Of a stretch of 64,000 nucleotides of DNA, positions 28,301 through 36,054 are shown in pieces. Each line of letters begins with the position of its first letter. The first letter of the stretch is position 1. Source of the DNA: Verrucomicrobiota bacterium (GTDB taxonomy: Bacteria > Verrucomicrobiota > Verrucomicrobiae > Limisphaerales > UBA11358); assembly GCA_014860005.1 (NCBI GenBank), contig JACZKP010000110.1:1-64000 (forward strand), read 5' to 3'. The position numbers and the translations under genes were made by a program. The notes beneath the pieces were generated by a model. The model was not told the DNA's origin and did not search any database. It was given only the letters and a program-made list of their open reading frames with translations.

Positions 28301-29568
28301 ACGAAAACACGCTGGGCTTGAGCTTGAACTTCAGCACCCAACGACTCGCCTATGCCAGTGTCACTTGGGGTGACAGTGTGGCCGGCGCCGCCTTGCTGTT
28401 AAACACAAACCAGACCGGCTTGGGTCGGCTCGGGCTGGCGGTTTCGTTCCCGTCGGGCACTGCTTTTCCGGCTGGAACGCAGGAGGTGATACGCGTTCAT
28501 TTCAATTCGCTACCTTTGACGAGTCCCACCCCCGTGAACACCACGTTCAGTTTTGGCGACCTGCCAGTGCTGCGCGAGTTGTACGACACCCAACTACAGC
28601 CGCTCCCTGCCAACTACCAAAGCGGCACAGTCACACTCACGCCCACGGTGTTCGAGGGCGATGTGTTCCCGCGACCCAATGGCAATCAAGCCCTCACGTC
28701 TGCCGATTGGGCCCAAGCTGCGCGGTTCGCTGCCCGGCTTGATATCCCTGGTTCCAGCTCCGAGTTCCAGCGGGCCGATGCCGCTCCGCGCGCCACCCTG
28801 GGCGACGGACGCATCAAAGTCACTGACTGGGTTCAGACGGGACGTTATATTGCCGGGCTTGATCCGGCGGCTGCCATCGGTGGTCCAACCGTCGAGATCG
28901 CTCCCAATGGCAGCAGTGTACCCGGCAGCCGCCAGCTTCGCGTGGGCAGCACCAACCTGCTTCAAGGCCAAAGCGCAACCATCACCGTCGAACTCCAGGC
29001 ACAGGGCGATGAAAACGCGTTGGGCTTCACCCTCAGTTTCGATCCGGCGGCACTGACGTTCAACAACGTGAACCTGGGCAGCAACATGGGCGGTGCCAGC
29101 CTGACCGCGAACACCATTCAAGCAGCCACGGGCCGGCTTGGCTTGGTGCTCGGTTTGTCCACCGGCACCAGTGTTGGTGCGGGTTCACGGGAACTCGTCG
29201 AAGTCGCCTTCACTGCGTCAGGCAACGTGACCGGCGATTTTCCAATCACCCTGACCGACCAGTTGGTCATGCGGTGTGTCTCTGATACGCTGGCCGGAGA
29301 GCTGCCCGCGGAATACATCGGCGGAATGATTGCAATCAATGCGCTGGACCCGGCCCCGACTCTTGCCATCGCCCAATCGGGCACCAATGTCGTGCTATCC
29401 TGGCCGGGGTGGGCCGGGGATTTTTCACTGCAAACTCTGGCGCTCAACGACAGTTGGTCGCACGGCTGGACCAACGCGCCGGCCCAGTGGCAGACGAATG
29501 GGTCTGTGATTTCCTTGACGCTACCCATCGCGCCCGAAGCGAGATTCTTCCGGCTGCTCCATCCGTGA
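25378..29568 (+). CDS. Large secreted protein: LamG x3, Ig-like x3, cohesin/dockerin-like modules
   Basis: 1,396 residues from the ATG at 25378, with a Sec signal peptide (SFLFATFLPATLACVFLTSAECFA). Approximate layout: LamG/concanavalin-like 1 (42-240), Ig-like 1 (247-328), LamG 2 (335-556), Ig-like 2 (560-640), LamG 3 (645-858), Ig-like 3 (860-946), cohesin-like 1 (948-1088, 'NENTLGLSLNF'), a dockerin-like pair (1092-1165: GDVFPRPNGNQALTSADW and LGDGRIKVTDWVQTGRY), cohesin-like 2 (1175-1321), and a C-terminal domain ending EARFFRLLHP. The three LamG-Ig units are clear internal duplications (each begins LVSWWRAEG or MVGWWPGNG). It should bind glycans or proteins at the cell surface. No enzyme domain is visible. 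Confidence 0.9.
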   Translation: MKPSTRSFLFATFLPATLACVFLTSAECFAESTNCVMAPADIVSWWRAEGNAQDATGANNGALAGNTIIGAGRVGQAFVFDGNNDAVNLGNPTNLQLQNFTLEAWVKRASATVTSQNSPTFGNLFAHGWGGYALGIEYNGRLYLSRVGLSSVGIDSAVTDTNWHHVAVTKQGSSVVFFVDGVVYPAPAYDPGFTFASSFAIGAAGDDLAASFYGAIDEMSFYNRALSATEVLAIYQADTNGKCAGPPVIREQPANQIVAVGGSTSFTVMAVGSPHLTYQWRFNQTNLLSVNDPTLTLPNVQPGNAGNYSVVVTNLYGAATSSVAVLTLAAPPCANPPLGMVGWWPGNGNANDIAGTNNASFLNGAAYAAGKVDQAFSFNGGGNHLRIPASPSLNVGSGSGLTIEAWVNPATSAQQPILEWAPGGGMYGTLLWLSVQSAGSVYADLVDSSGNLHLIQTAGGIITNNGFQHIAVTYDKTTGLARIFVNGSMAAESSLGSFSAGTGADLYIGYRPLTAPFGPISFNGLIDEVALYSRALSASDVQAIYNAGAGGKCTEPAAPVILTQPTNQAAGVSANAAFTVMASGTFPLTYQWRFNETNLVGLNNATLTLPDIQFSNAGNYSVVITNLYGAATSAVAVLTVLPTPPCVTPPADLVSWWRAEGNGLDAGSGNNGVLTGNAGYGTGRTGQAFVFDGNADFVLFGNPANLQLQDLTIEAWVKRSSASVISLDQLSGPGGDIIAYGQGGYGFGMFNDGSMFLSKAGVSAVIVASPVTNTNWNHIAVTKSDGTVVFYVNGHAHPAPGTYNPGFTFSTSGAIGGRGDGGGNTFYGLLDEVAIYSRALAPNEIQSIYNASSVGKCVVPIPPTIVAHPQSISVLAGANTTLTVVAAGFAPLNYQWRFNGTDLAGATNSSLTLNNVQFSHVGNYSVQVTNVAGSVISSNAALTVTVPTPVIRAVGTNAMAGAPVTVPITLAANGNENTLGLSLNFSTQRLAYASVTWGDSVAGAALLLNTNQTGLGRLGLAVSFPSGTAFPAGTQEVIRVHFNSLPLTSPTPVNTTFSFGDLPVLRELYDTQLQPLPANYQSGTVTLTPTVFEGDVFPRPNGNQALTSADWAQAARFAARLDIPGSSSEFQRADAAPRATLGDGRIKVTDWVQTGRYIAGLDPAAAIGGPTVEIAPNGSSVPGSRQLRVGSTNLLQGQSATITVELQAQGDENALGFTLSFDPAALTFNNVNLGSNMGGASLTANTIQAATGRLGLVLGLSTGTSVGAGSRELVEVAFTASGNVTGDFPITLTDQLVMRCVSDTLAGELPAEYIGGMIAINALDPAPTLAIAQSGTNVVLSWPGWAGDFSLQTLALNDSWSHGWTNAPAQWQTNGSVISLTLPIAPEARFFRLLHP

Positions 29569-29628
29569 CCGGGACGCGACCCCGGTCCCGAACTTGTCAG
29601 GCGGTGGAGAATCGGCGACAACAGACGC

Positions 29629-30615
29629 ATGTCATCCGTTGTCAACGTTGCCATTCACGCCAGCCAGTTCCCCGACGCCGTGCGGCGCGATTTGCTAACA
29701 TCGCTGCGCACGCGGCGGGTGAACCACAAATTCCATTACGACAGCGTCAAGCAAACCCAGAAGTGGTTGCGCTTGCACCAGGCTTACTCGCCTTCCCGCA
29801 CGGACGCTGGCTGTCTGGCCGCGTATGAACAGGGCTTTGCTTCGGCGCTGGCAGGACTCGCCGCCGCCCGCGTGCATGTGATTGGTCTGGGTTGCGGTGG
29901 CGGCCAGAAGGACACGCGTCTGCTTCGCCAACTAACGAGTCTCGGAAAGGAAACCTGTTACACCCCGTGTGACGTGAGCACGGCGATGGTGCTGGTGGCG
30001 CAGCAGGCGGCGCTTGCGGTGCTGCCGCCGGAGAAAATTTTCCCGCTCGTCTGTGATCTGGCTTCAGCGGCTGACCTGCCGGGCGTCCTGAAACAGCATG
30101 GCCAGCAAGCTGCCGCGCGCCTCATTACCTTCTTCGGCATGATTCCGAATTTCGAACCGCGCTCCATCCTGCCCAAACTTGCGGCTCTGATCCGGCCGGA
30201 AGATGTGCTGTTATTCAGCGCCAACCTCGCGCCCGGATCAGACTACGCCGCCGGTGTTCAACAAATCCTGCCGCAGTACGATAACCCGCTCACCCACGAT
30301 TGGCTGTTGACCTTCCTGTTTGATCTCGGCGTTTTGCCCGCTGCCGGGGAGTTGCGCTTCGTGGTGGAAGAGAACCCTGCGGGCAGCGGACTCAAACGTG
30401 TCGCTGGCCATTTTCATTTCGCTGCTGCCACCGAGGTCCAAATCGAGGATGAATTAATCGCCTTTCGTGCTGGCGAAACACTGCGGCTGTTCTTCTCGTA
30501 TCGCTACACGCCGCAACTCGTGAGCCGTTTGCTGGGAGCACATGGTCTCGAAGTGCGGCAGCAGTGGCTCACGGATTCGCAGGAGGAAGGTGTTTTCATC
30601 TGCCGCCGGCCCTGA
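29629..30615 (+). CDS. EgtD-like SAM-dependent methyltransferase
   Basis: A 328-residue protein resembling the histidine-specific methyltransferase family (EgtD, Methyltransf_33). The N-terminal segment HKFHYDSVKQTQKWLRLHQAYSPSRTD corresponds to the 'YDxxGSxLFxxIxxLPEYYxTRTE' region. SAM binding follows in VHVIGLGCGGGQKDTRLL and YTPCDVSTAMVLVA, and ITFFGMIPNFEP matches the post-motif region. The C-terminus EEGVFICRRP is short. No egtB/egtC partner is adjacent, so ergothioneine synthesis is not supported, and the substrate is unknown. Confidence 0.75.
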   Translation: MSSVVNVAIHASQFPDAVRRDLLTSLRTRRVNHKFHYDSVKQTQKWLRLHQAYSPSRTDAGCLAAYEQGFASALAGLAAARVHVIGLGCGGGQKDTRLLRQLTSLGKETCYTPCDVSTAMVLVAQQAALAVLPPEKIFPLVCDLASAADLPGVLKQHGQQAAARLITFFGMIPNFEPRSILPKLAALIRPEDVLLFSANLAPGSDYAAGVQQILPQYDNPLTHDWLLTFLFDLGVLPAAGELRFVVEENPAGSGLKRVAGHFHFAAATEVQIEDELIAFRAGETLRLFFSYRYTPQLVSRLLGAHGLEVRQQWLTDSQEEGVFICRRP

Positions 30616-30636
30616 CCAAGGCGATAATCCGCCCCG

Positions 30637-31524
30637 TCAAAAGACTTGCAGCGTGTCCAGCACCGACTTAATCCGCGGTACTTCGTGCGTGCGAAACAAA
30701 TCGGTCCTGCCCAACGCCGCCAGCACGCAAAAAAATGGCTCGGCGCAGCGCACTTCGTCCCCAAAAAACTCGAACGCATGCGGCAGCGCGTGGCAAACCG
30801 GAAAGCCCAGTGTGCGCAGCCGGAAGGTGTTCAGAAATATCTTCATCTGATGCCGCACGCGCACGGCGCTGTCCTGCAAGTTGCGGTAATAGAATCCCAA
30901 ACCAGGGTCTATGAAGATTTTCTCGACGCCGTTTCGCTGTGCGACTTCGATTTGCCGGGCGAAGTAATCGCGCATCGTCGGCACCGGATCGGTGCTAAGA
31001 TCAAAATCACCGACCTCGCGGACGTTCGGTCCCTGCACATAACAGATGATAACCGCCGCGTCGTGCGCCGCCACCAGGCGGAACAGTTCATCGTTGCGAT
31101 CTGTGCCGGTGAGATTCAAGAGGTTCGCGCCCGCTTCCAGGCACGCGCGCGTCACCGCCGGTTGATACGTCTCCACCGAAATCAGGGCGCCGGTAGCGCG
31201 CAATCCCTTGATGACGGGCAGCAGCCGGCTGTTTTGCGCCGTGTCATCCACGCGCGCGGCGTGAGCCAGCGTGGACTCCGCACCCACGTCCAGAATGTCC
31301 GCTCCCTGTGCGCACAACACGCGCCCCCGCCGGATTGCGGCTTCCGCTGTCAGACAAACACTCTCGCGATACCATGAATCCGCCGAGAGATTGATCACGC
31401 CCATGATCGCCGGTCGGGAATTGAAGGCAAGCGAACGGCCACCGATGGAGAATTCCCGCACCCGCGCCGCCGCCGCAGTGCGATGAGTTTCCAGCAAGCC
31501 GGCAAGTTGTTCCAAGTCCAACAT
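30637..31524 (-). CDS. Divergent dihydropteroate synthase-like protein
   Basis: A 295-residue TIM-barrel protein of the pterin-binding (DHPS) superfamily. IMGVINLSADSWYRES matches the GVxNxTPDSFSDGG site and GADILDVGAESTLAH the IDIGGESTRPG site. However NLLNLTGTDRNDELF replaces FINDVSGG, and FIDPGLGFYYRNLQDS lacks the lysine of DPGxGFGKT that contacts the pterin. It may therefore not be FolP itself. The ATG at 31524 lies 10 bases after the argJ stop, so it is probably co-transcribed with the arginine genes. A longer frame from 31584 would overlap argJ. Confidence 0.75.
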   Translation of the reverse strand: MLDLEQLAGLLETHRTAAAARVREFSIGGRSLAFNSRPAIMGVINLSADSWYRESVCLTAEAAIRRGRVLCAQGADILDVGAESTLAHAARVDDTAQNSRLLPVIKGLRATGALISVETYQPAVTRACLEAGANLLNLTGTDRNDELFRLVAAHDAAVIICYVQGPNVREVGDFDLSTDPVPTMRDYFARQIEVAQRNGVEKIFIDPGLGFYYRNLQDSAVRVRHQMKIFLNTFRLRTLGFPVCHALPHAFEFFGDEVRCAEPFFCVLAALGRTDLFRTHEVPRIKSVLDTLQVF

Positions 31525-31534
31525 GCGATTGGGT

Positions 31535-32860
31535 TCAGCCACCCAAGGTCGTTGGGTCCGAGACGTCGCCTTTGTTGAAATCAACGTATTGCTCGGTCAA
31601 ATCGGCGGCGTACATCACGGCGCTGGCTTTGCCGAGGTTCAGGTGGAGGTGCAGATCAAACTCCTTCGGCGCGACCGCAGCACAAAGTTGTTTGAACGTG
31701 GCCTGCGTTGGCTGTCCTCGCTTGAGACTCCACAATATCTGCCGGCTGCCCGGCGCACTGTAGCCGAGGTCCACCTTCTCTTCGACCACCGTCGCCCGGC
31801 TGTAACCGAGGGCGTCCAGTACTCGGCCCCAGTTTGGATCGCCGCCGTGCCAGCTTGTTTTCACGAGCGCGCTGTTCGCCACCGCACGCGCGGCCGCATC
31901 GGCCTCGGCCACGGTCTTCGCGCCGTTGACCCGGACGGTCACGACGCGATGCACGCCCTCGCCATCGCGCACGATCATCTTGGCCAGTTCGAGGCAGACA
32001 TGACTCAGGGCCGATTGAAAAACTTTGCAGCGGGCGCCCGGCCCCTGGAGTTTCAGATTGTCCGCCAGCCCATTCGCCAGCACGAGCACCGTATCGTTCG
32101 TGCTCATGTCGCCGTCCACCGTGATGCGGTTGAAGCTGTGGGCGACGGCTTCGCGAAGGCAAGCCTGGAGGGTTCTGGCTTCGATGGCGGCATCGGTCGT
32201 GAGAAAACAGAGCATCGTGGCGTGAAGCGGCAAGGCAGCGGGACGTTTACCCGTGGCGCTCATGCCGGGCTGGATCATACCGGCGCCCTTGCAGATGCCA
32301 CCAATGCGGACGGGCTTACCCCCAAGTTTGAACTCGACCGCGATTTGCTTGGGCCGCGTGTCGCTGGTCATGATCGCTTCCGCGGCGTGCTCGGCACTAC
32401 CGGGGGAATCGTCGAGCAACGCCACCGCTTCACCAATGCCGGACCAGATGTTCTCCATGGGCATCGTCACACCGATGCGTCCGGTGGAACCCACCAGGAC
32501 GTGACTGGCGGGCATGTGCAGCAGCTTTCCGGCAAGCGCCGTCATTTCGAGTGCATCCTGCATTCCTTGCCGGCCAGTGCAGGCATTGGCATTGCCAGAG
32601 TTGACTACAATCGCCTGTGCCATGCCCTGTTTTACACGCTCAACACAAACCTTCACCGGCGCGGCGCAGACCTGGTTCGTAGTGAACATGCCGGCAACCG
32701 TGGCGGGCACCTCGGAGACGATCAATGCGAGATCACGTTTCCGACCTTTCTGCGAACCTTTGCCGGTGCCGAGACGTTTGATGTCGCAGAACACACCGCT
32801 GGCTAGAAAACCTTTGGGCGCGACCACCGAACCAGAGACCCTTTTGATGGTTGATTTCAT
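31535..32860 (-). CDS. argJ: Glutamate N-acetyltransferase / amino-acid acetyltransferase ArgJ
   Basis: Recycles the acetyl group in arginine biosynthesis (ornithine acetyltransferase). It has 441 residues. The self-processing site is in LPLHATMLCFLTTDAAIEA, where the threonine of ATML becomes the N-terminal nucleophile of the beta chain. Other family segments are VVNSGNANACTGRQGMQDA, the oxyanion-hole GSTGRIGVTMPM, RITVDGDMSTNDTVLVLANG, and HGGDPNWGRVLDALGYS. It follows argC after 121 bases in the same direction. Confidence 0.94.
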   Translation of the reverse strand: MKSTIKRVSGSVVAPKGFLASGVFCDIKRLGTGKGSQKGRKRDLALIVSEVPATVAGMFTTNQVCAAPVKVCVERVKQGMAQAIVVNSGNANACTGRQGMQDALEMTALAGKLLHMPASHVLVGSTGRIGVTMPMENIWSGIGEAVALLDDSPGSAEHAAEAIMTSDTRPKQIAVEFKLGGKPVRIGGICKGAGMIQPGMSATGKRPAALPLHATMLCFLTTDAAIEARTLQACLREAVAHSFNRITVDGDMSTNDTVLVLANGLADNLKLQGPGARCKVFQSALSHVCLELAKMIVRDGEGVHRVVTVRVNGAKTVAEADAAARAVANSALVKTSWHGGDPNWGRVLDALGYSRATVVEEKVDLGYSAPGSRQILWSLKRGQPTQATFKQLCAAVAPKEFDLHLHLNLGKASAVMYAADLTEQYVDFNKGDVSDPTTLGG

Positions 32861-32981
32861 CAGTTTGCCAATTGGATTGTGTCACTTCTCGCTGGCGGTT
32901 AAAACTATTTTGCGTCGGTTTTTTAGCGCCGCATACGGCCGATCAACCTCGCTTCTGGCGAGCAATGGACAGGTCAGCGAA

Positions 32982-34040
32982 TCAGACCAGGCCCGCCGTT
33001 TCTGGAAATCCGCCCACCAGGTTCATGCTTTGAACCGCCTGGCCGCTTGCGCCCTTCACGAGGTTGTCTTCCGCACTCAGAACGAGCAACCGTCCCGTGC
33101 GCGGATCGAGCCGCCAGGCGATTTCGATCACGTTTGTGCCCGCGACATTCTTTGTGTCGGGCAGAGCTTTGCCTTCGATCAATCGCACGAAGGGTTCATT
33201 GGCATAGGCCGCCCGGTAACAGGCGGCAACCTTTTCGCCGAGTGCAGCAGCGCTGGCGGCGTCATTGAAATGCTCGACCGGCGCCAGATAAAGCGTCGTG
33301 AGGATGCCGCGGTTCACCGGAATCAAATGCGGGGTGAATTGAATTGTCACTCTTGCGCCGGCGGCGATCGAGAGTTCCTGCTCGATCTCCGAAAGATGCC
33401 GATGCTTGGGTATCCCGTAGGCCCGGGCGCTTTCATTACATTCCACAAACAGATAATCGAGTTCGGCTTTGCGCCCCGCCCCGCTCACGCCACTGAGTGA
33501 ATCGGCAATGATCCCATCGGGTTTGATCAAGCCGGCCTTGAGCAACGGGATCGTTGGCAGCAGGATGCTGGTGGGGTAGCAACCCGGCGAGGCGATGAGC
33601 GTGGCGTGTTTGATTTGCTCGCGATAAACTTCCGGCAGGCCGTAAACCGCCTTGGGCAGAAGTTCCGGCGCGGGATGATCATGCACATAAAATTCCTTGT
33701 ACACCGCGGGATTGCGGACGCGGAAATCCGCGCTGAGATCAATCACCACGCAGCCTTGCTGAATGAGCGGCGTGGCGTATTCCGCCGCGACACCATGCGG
33801 CAACGCCAGGAAGACGAGGTCGGCCTGTTTGGCGAGCAACTCCGCATTCGGCTCGCTAAAGCGCAGCGCCTTGGCGGCGGGGTGATGGGCAAAGCGCGGG
33901 AAGATTTGTGCAAGCGTTTGCCCGGCGTATTGACGCGAGGTGACGGCGGCGAGTTCCACTTGCGGATGCGATAAAAGCAGCCGCACCAGTTCCTCGCCCG
34001 AGTAACCGGAGGCGCCGACAATGGCAACTTTCTTGATCAT
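32982..34040 (-). CDS. argC: N-acetyl-gamma-glutamyl-phosphate reductase ArgC
   Basis: NADPH-dependent reductase of the arginine pathway. From the ATG at 34040 it has 352 residues: Rossmann motif VAIVGASGYSGEELVRLLLSHP, active-site cysteine in LIASPGCYPTSILLPTIPLL, GVSGAGRKAEL, and the catalytic histidine region KHRHLSEIEQEL. A second ATG directly before (34043) is possible; longer frames are unlikely. It precedes argJ. Confidence 0.94.
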   Translation of the reverse strand: MIKKVAIVGASGYSGEELVRLLLSHPQVELAAVTSRQYAGQTLAQIFPRFAHHPAAKALRFSEPNAELLAKQADLVFLALPHGVAAEYATPLIQQGCVVIDLSADFRVRNPAVYKEFYVHDHPAPELLPKAVYGLPEVYREQIKHATLIASPGCYPTSILLPTIPLLKAGLIKPDGIIADSLSGVSGAGRKAELDYLFVECNESARAYGIPKHRHLSEIEQELSIAAGARVTIQFTPHLIPVNRGILTTLYLAPVEHFNDAASAAALGEKVAACYRAAYANEPFVRLIEGKALPDTKNVAGTNVIEIAWRLDPRTGRLLVLSAEDNLVKGASGQAVQSMNLVGGFPETAGLV

Positions 34041-34120
34041 CATATTCGCAAGGGCCGATTGTACTGCTGAGTTGGAGTTTCGGCGTCTGGCCACAAGTCA
34101 TGTAACATCACGCCGCCATT

Positions 34121-34160
34121 CCAAAACAAGAAACCCCGCCGGATTGAACCAGCGGGGCTT
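34121..34160 (-). terminator. Intrinsic terminator of the rplM-rpsI operon
   Basis: On the minus strand AAGCCCCGCTGG pairs with CCGGCGGGGTT across a short loop (34132-34160), followed by TTCTTGTTTTGG. It lies 18 bases after the rpsI stop. Confidence 0.85.
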
Positions 34161-34177
34161 GAAAAGCTCCAGTCCGA

Positions 34178-34579
34178 TTAACGCTTGGAAAACTGGTAGC
34201 GTTTGCGCGCACCCGGCTGGCCGTACTTCTTGCGCTCCTTCATGCGCGGATCGCGCGTCAGGAAGCCTTCGGCCTTCAGTGCCGGACGCAGGCTGGCGTC
34301 AAATTGCAGCAAGGCGCGGGCGATGCCGTGCCGGACGGCGCCGGCCTGGCCGTTCGGGCCGCCACCGATGACACTGACGCACGTGTCCAGCTTGTCGCCC
34401 GTCCCGGTCACGGTCAGCGGTTGCGAAGCGGTGGTCCGCAGGGTTTCGATGGGAAAATACGTCTCGAACGGGCGTCCGTTGACAACGATCTTGCCGGAGC
34501 CGGAGGCCAGCCGCACCCGCGCCACCGCAGTCTTGCGGCGACCGGTGCCGAGGTATTCGGAAGTTTTGGTTTCTGACAT
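34178..34579 (-). CDS. rpsI: 30S ribosomal protein S9
   Basis: 133 residues, complete. [14 protein letters not shown] at the N-terminus, [22 protein letters not shown] in the middle and the strongly basic tail [18 protein letters not shown], which reaches the P-site tRNA in S9, are all present. It follows rplM after 31 bases, the conserved L13-S9 pair. Confidence 0.97.
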   Translation of the reverse strand: MSETKTSEYLGTGRRKTAVARVRLASGSGKIVVNGRPFETYFPIETLRTTASQPLTVTGTGDKLDTCVSVIGGGPNGQAGAVRHGIARALLQFDASLRPALKAEGFLTRDPRMKERKKYGQPGARKRYQFSKR

Positions 34580-34610
34580 GGTGAGCGTTGCGTTTAAGGT
34601 TCAGAAATTG

Positions 34611-35045
34611 TCAGGCGGCGGCCTTCAGCGTGTCGGGCGTCTGCGCCGCGTGCGGGTGGCTCGGACCTTTGTAAACTTTGAGCTTGGTGAGCAACTGCCG
34701 ACCGAGCCGGTTCTTGGGAATCATGCCTTTGACGGCGTGGTGGATGAGCTTCTCGGGCTGTGTCGCGCGGCGCTGTTCCACCGAGGTGTACTTCTCGCCG
34801 CCTTTCCAGCCGGAATAACTCATGTACTGCTTGGCCGTCTCCTTGTTGCCGGTGACGCGCACTTTCTCGGCATTGACCACGACCACGAAATCCCCGGCGT
34901 CGAGGTGCGGCGTGTACACGGGCTTGTTCCGTCCCCGCAAGATATTGGCAACCTGCACGGCCAGCCGGCCAAGGACCGCGCCATCGGCATCCACGACATG
35001 CCACTTGCGCTGATCCACATTTACTTTGGGCAAATACGTTTTCAT
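34611..35045 (-). CDS. rplM: 50S ribosomal protein L13
   Basis: 144 residues. Typical L13 segments are WHVVDADGAVLGRLAVQVANILRGRNKP, DAGDFVVVVNAEKVRVTGNK, HHAVKGMIPKNRLGRQLLTKLKVYKGPSHPHAAQ. A sigma-70-like promoter sits directly upstream and an insertion sequence begins ~80 bases from the start codon. Confidence 0.97.
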   Translation of the reverse strand: MKTYLPKVNVDQRKWHVVDADGAVLGRLAVQVANILRGRNKPVYTPHLDAGDFVVVVNAEKVRVTGNKETAKQYMSYSGWKGGEKYTSVEQRRATQPEKLIHHAVKGMIPKNRLGRQLLTKLKVYKGPSHPHAAQTPDTLKAAA

Positions 35046-35071
35046 CTCAATTCCCGTTCAAAGGAGGGCAG

Positions 35072-35099
35072 AAACTACCAGACGGCACTTTCAAGTCAA
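35072..35099 (-). promoter_or_regulatory. Sigma-70-type promoter of rplM-rpsI
   Basis: On the minus strand TTGACT (35099-35094) and TAGTTT (35077-35072) are separated by 16 bases, with 26 bases from the -10 box to the ATG at 35045. The neighbouring insertion sequence ends ~30 bases upstream of the -35 box. Confidence 0.55.
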
Positions 35100-35128
35100 T
35101 AGCCATTTCAGGGACATTGGCGCCACCC

Positions 35129-35154
35129 GTGCATCCCGAAGTTGTACGTGATTT
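35129..35154 (+). repeat. Left terminal inverted repeat of the IS
   Basis: Begins GTGCATCCCGAAGTTGTAC and continues GTGATTTT. It matches the complement of 37296-37321 with two mismatches. Confidence 0.85.
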
Positions 35155-35193
35155 TGCTGGACTACCGTTGGCCTTGGTGGGCAGGATGCCCCC

Positions 35194-36054
35194 ATGGAAA
35201 GCAAAATCGTCTTGCAGGGTCGGAGGCTGGGGGCCGGCGATGTAGCCTGGCTACGACAGTGGGTCGAGGAGCACATGCAGTGGAGTCGCAAGCGCTTGGC
35301 CAAGGAACTTTGCCGACATTGGCAGTGGGTGGACGGGCGTGGTCGGCTCAAAGATTTTGCGGCGCGCAGTCTCCTGCTCAAACTGGAGGCCCGCGGGGAT
35401 GTCACCCTTCCGCCCTTGAGGCTCAATCAACGGCGAGTTCGCCCCGCGGTTGAGCCACTGCCCTGCTGGCTGGAACCTTCACCCTGGACGGCCGCTTTTA
35501 CCGAAATCAGTCCCGTGCATGTGGAGCGTATTCAAGCCGGGACGCCGGCGGCCAAGCGCTGGGCCTTTTATCTGGACCGTTACCATTATCTGGGTCTGCG
35601 AGTGGTGGGAGAAAATCTGGGGTATGTGGCCAGCGACCGACACCATCGTGAGGTGGGTTGCGTGTTGTTCGGGGCGGCGGCGTGGCGATGTGCGCCCCGC
35701 GATCGCCATTTGGGATGGAGTTCCGAACAGCGCTCACGCGAGCTCGGGAGGGTGGCCAACAACACTCGATTTTTAGTTTTGCCGTGGGCGCGTGTGCCGC
35801 ACTTGGCCAGTCATATCCTGGGAACGGTGGCGCGCCGGATCGATGCCGATTGGCAAGACAAGTATGGGCACGGGCTGGATTGGCTGGAGAGTTTTGTGGA
35901 TCGGGAACGATTTGCCGGCAGTTGTTATCGTGCGGCCAATTGGCGATGCGTGGGACAGACCCGAGGCCGCAGCCGTCAGGATCGCGATCATCAACTGCGG
36001 GTGTCCGTCAAGGACGTATATCTTTACGATCTGAAGAGTCGGAGGAAGCGATGA
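35194..36054 (+). CDS. DUF4338 (DruA-like) protein of the IS
   Basis: A 286-residue protein of the DUF4338 family, to which the Druantia component DruA belongs. Recognisable parts are the N-terminal helical region SRKRLAKELCRHWQWVDGRGRLKD with LLLKLEARGDVTLPP; the domain core YHYLGLRVVGENLGYVASD; VLFGAAAWRCAPRDRHLGW; and LGRVANNTRFLVLPW with HLASHILG. DUF4338 proteins are often found with transposases; their role in transposition is not established. The stop overlaps the transposase start (ATGA at 36051-36054), so the two are translated together and both lie between the terminal repeats. Confidence 0.85.
   Translation: MESKIVLQGRRLGAGDVAWLRQWVEEHMQWSRKRLAKELCRHWQWVDGRGRLKDFAARSLLLKLEARGDVTLPPLRLNQRRVRPAVEPLPCWLEPSPWTAAFTEISPVHVERIQAGTPAAKRWAFYLDRYHYLGLRVVGENLGYVASDRHHREVGCVLFGAAAWRCAPRDRHLGWSSEQRSRELGRVANNTRFLVLPWARVPHLASHILGTVARRIDADWQDKYGHGLDWLESFVDRERFAGSCYRAANWRCVGQTRGRSRQDRDHQLRVSVKDVYLYDLKSRRKR

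Noticed and set aside
25378..29568. Interpretation of the LamG/cohesin protein as a cellulosome scaffold
   Set aside because: No carbohydrate-active enzyme domain or other dockerin protein is visible in the window; a surface-binding role is all that can be supported.
29570..29590. Terminator after the LamG protein gene
   Set aside because: CGGGAC/GTCCCG can form a 6-bp stem, but there is no T-tract after it and the stem is weak.
31523..32806. 427-codon plus-strand frame
   Set aside because: Antisense shadow of argJ.
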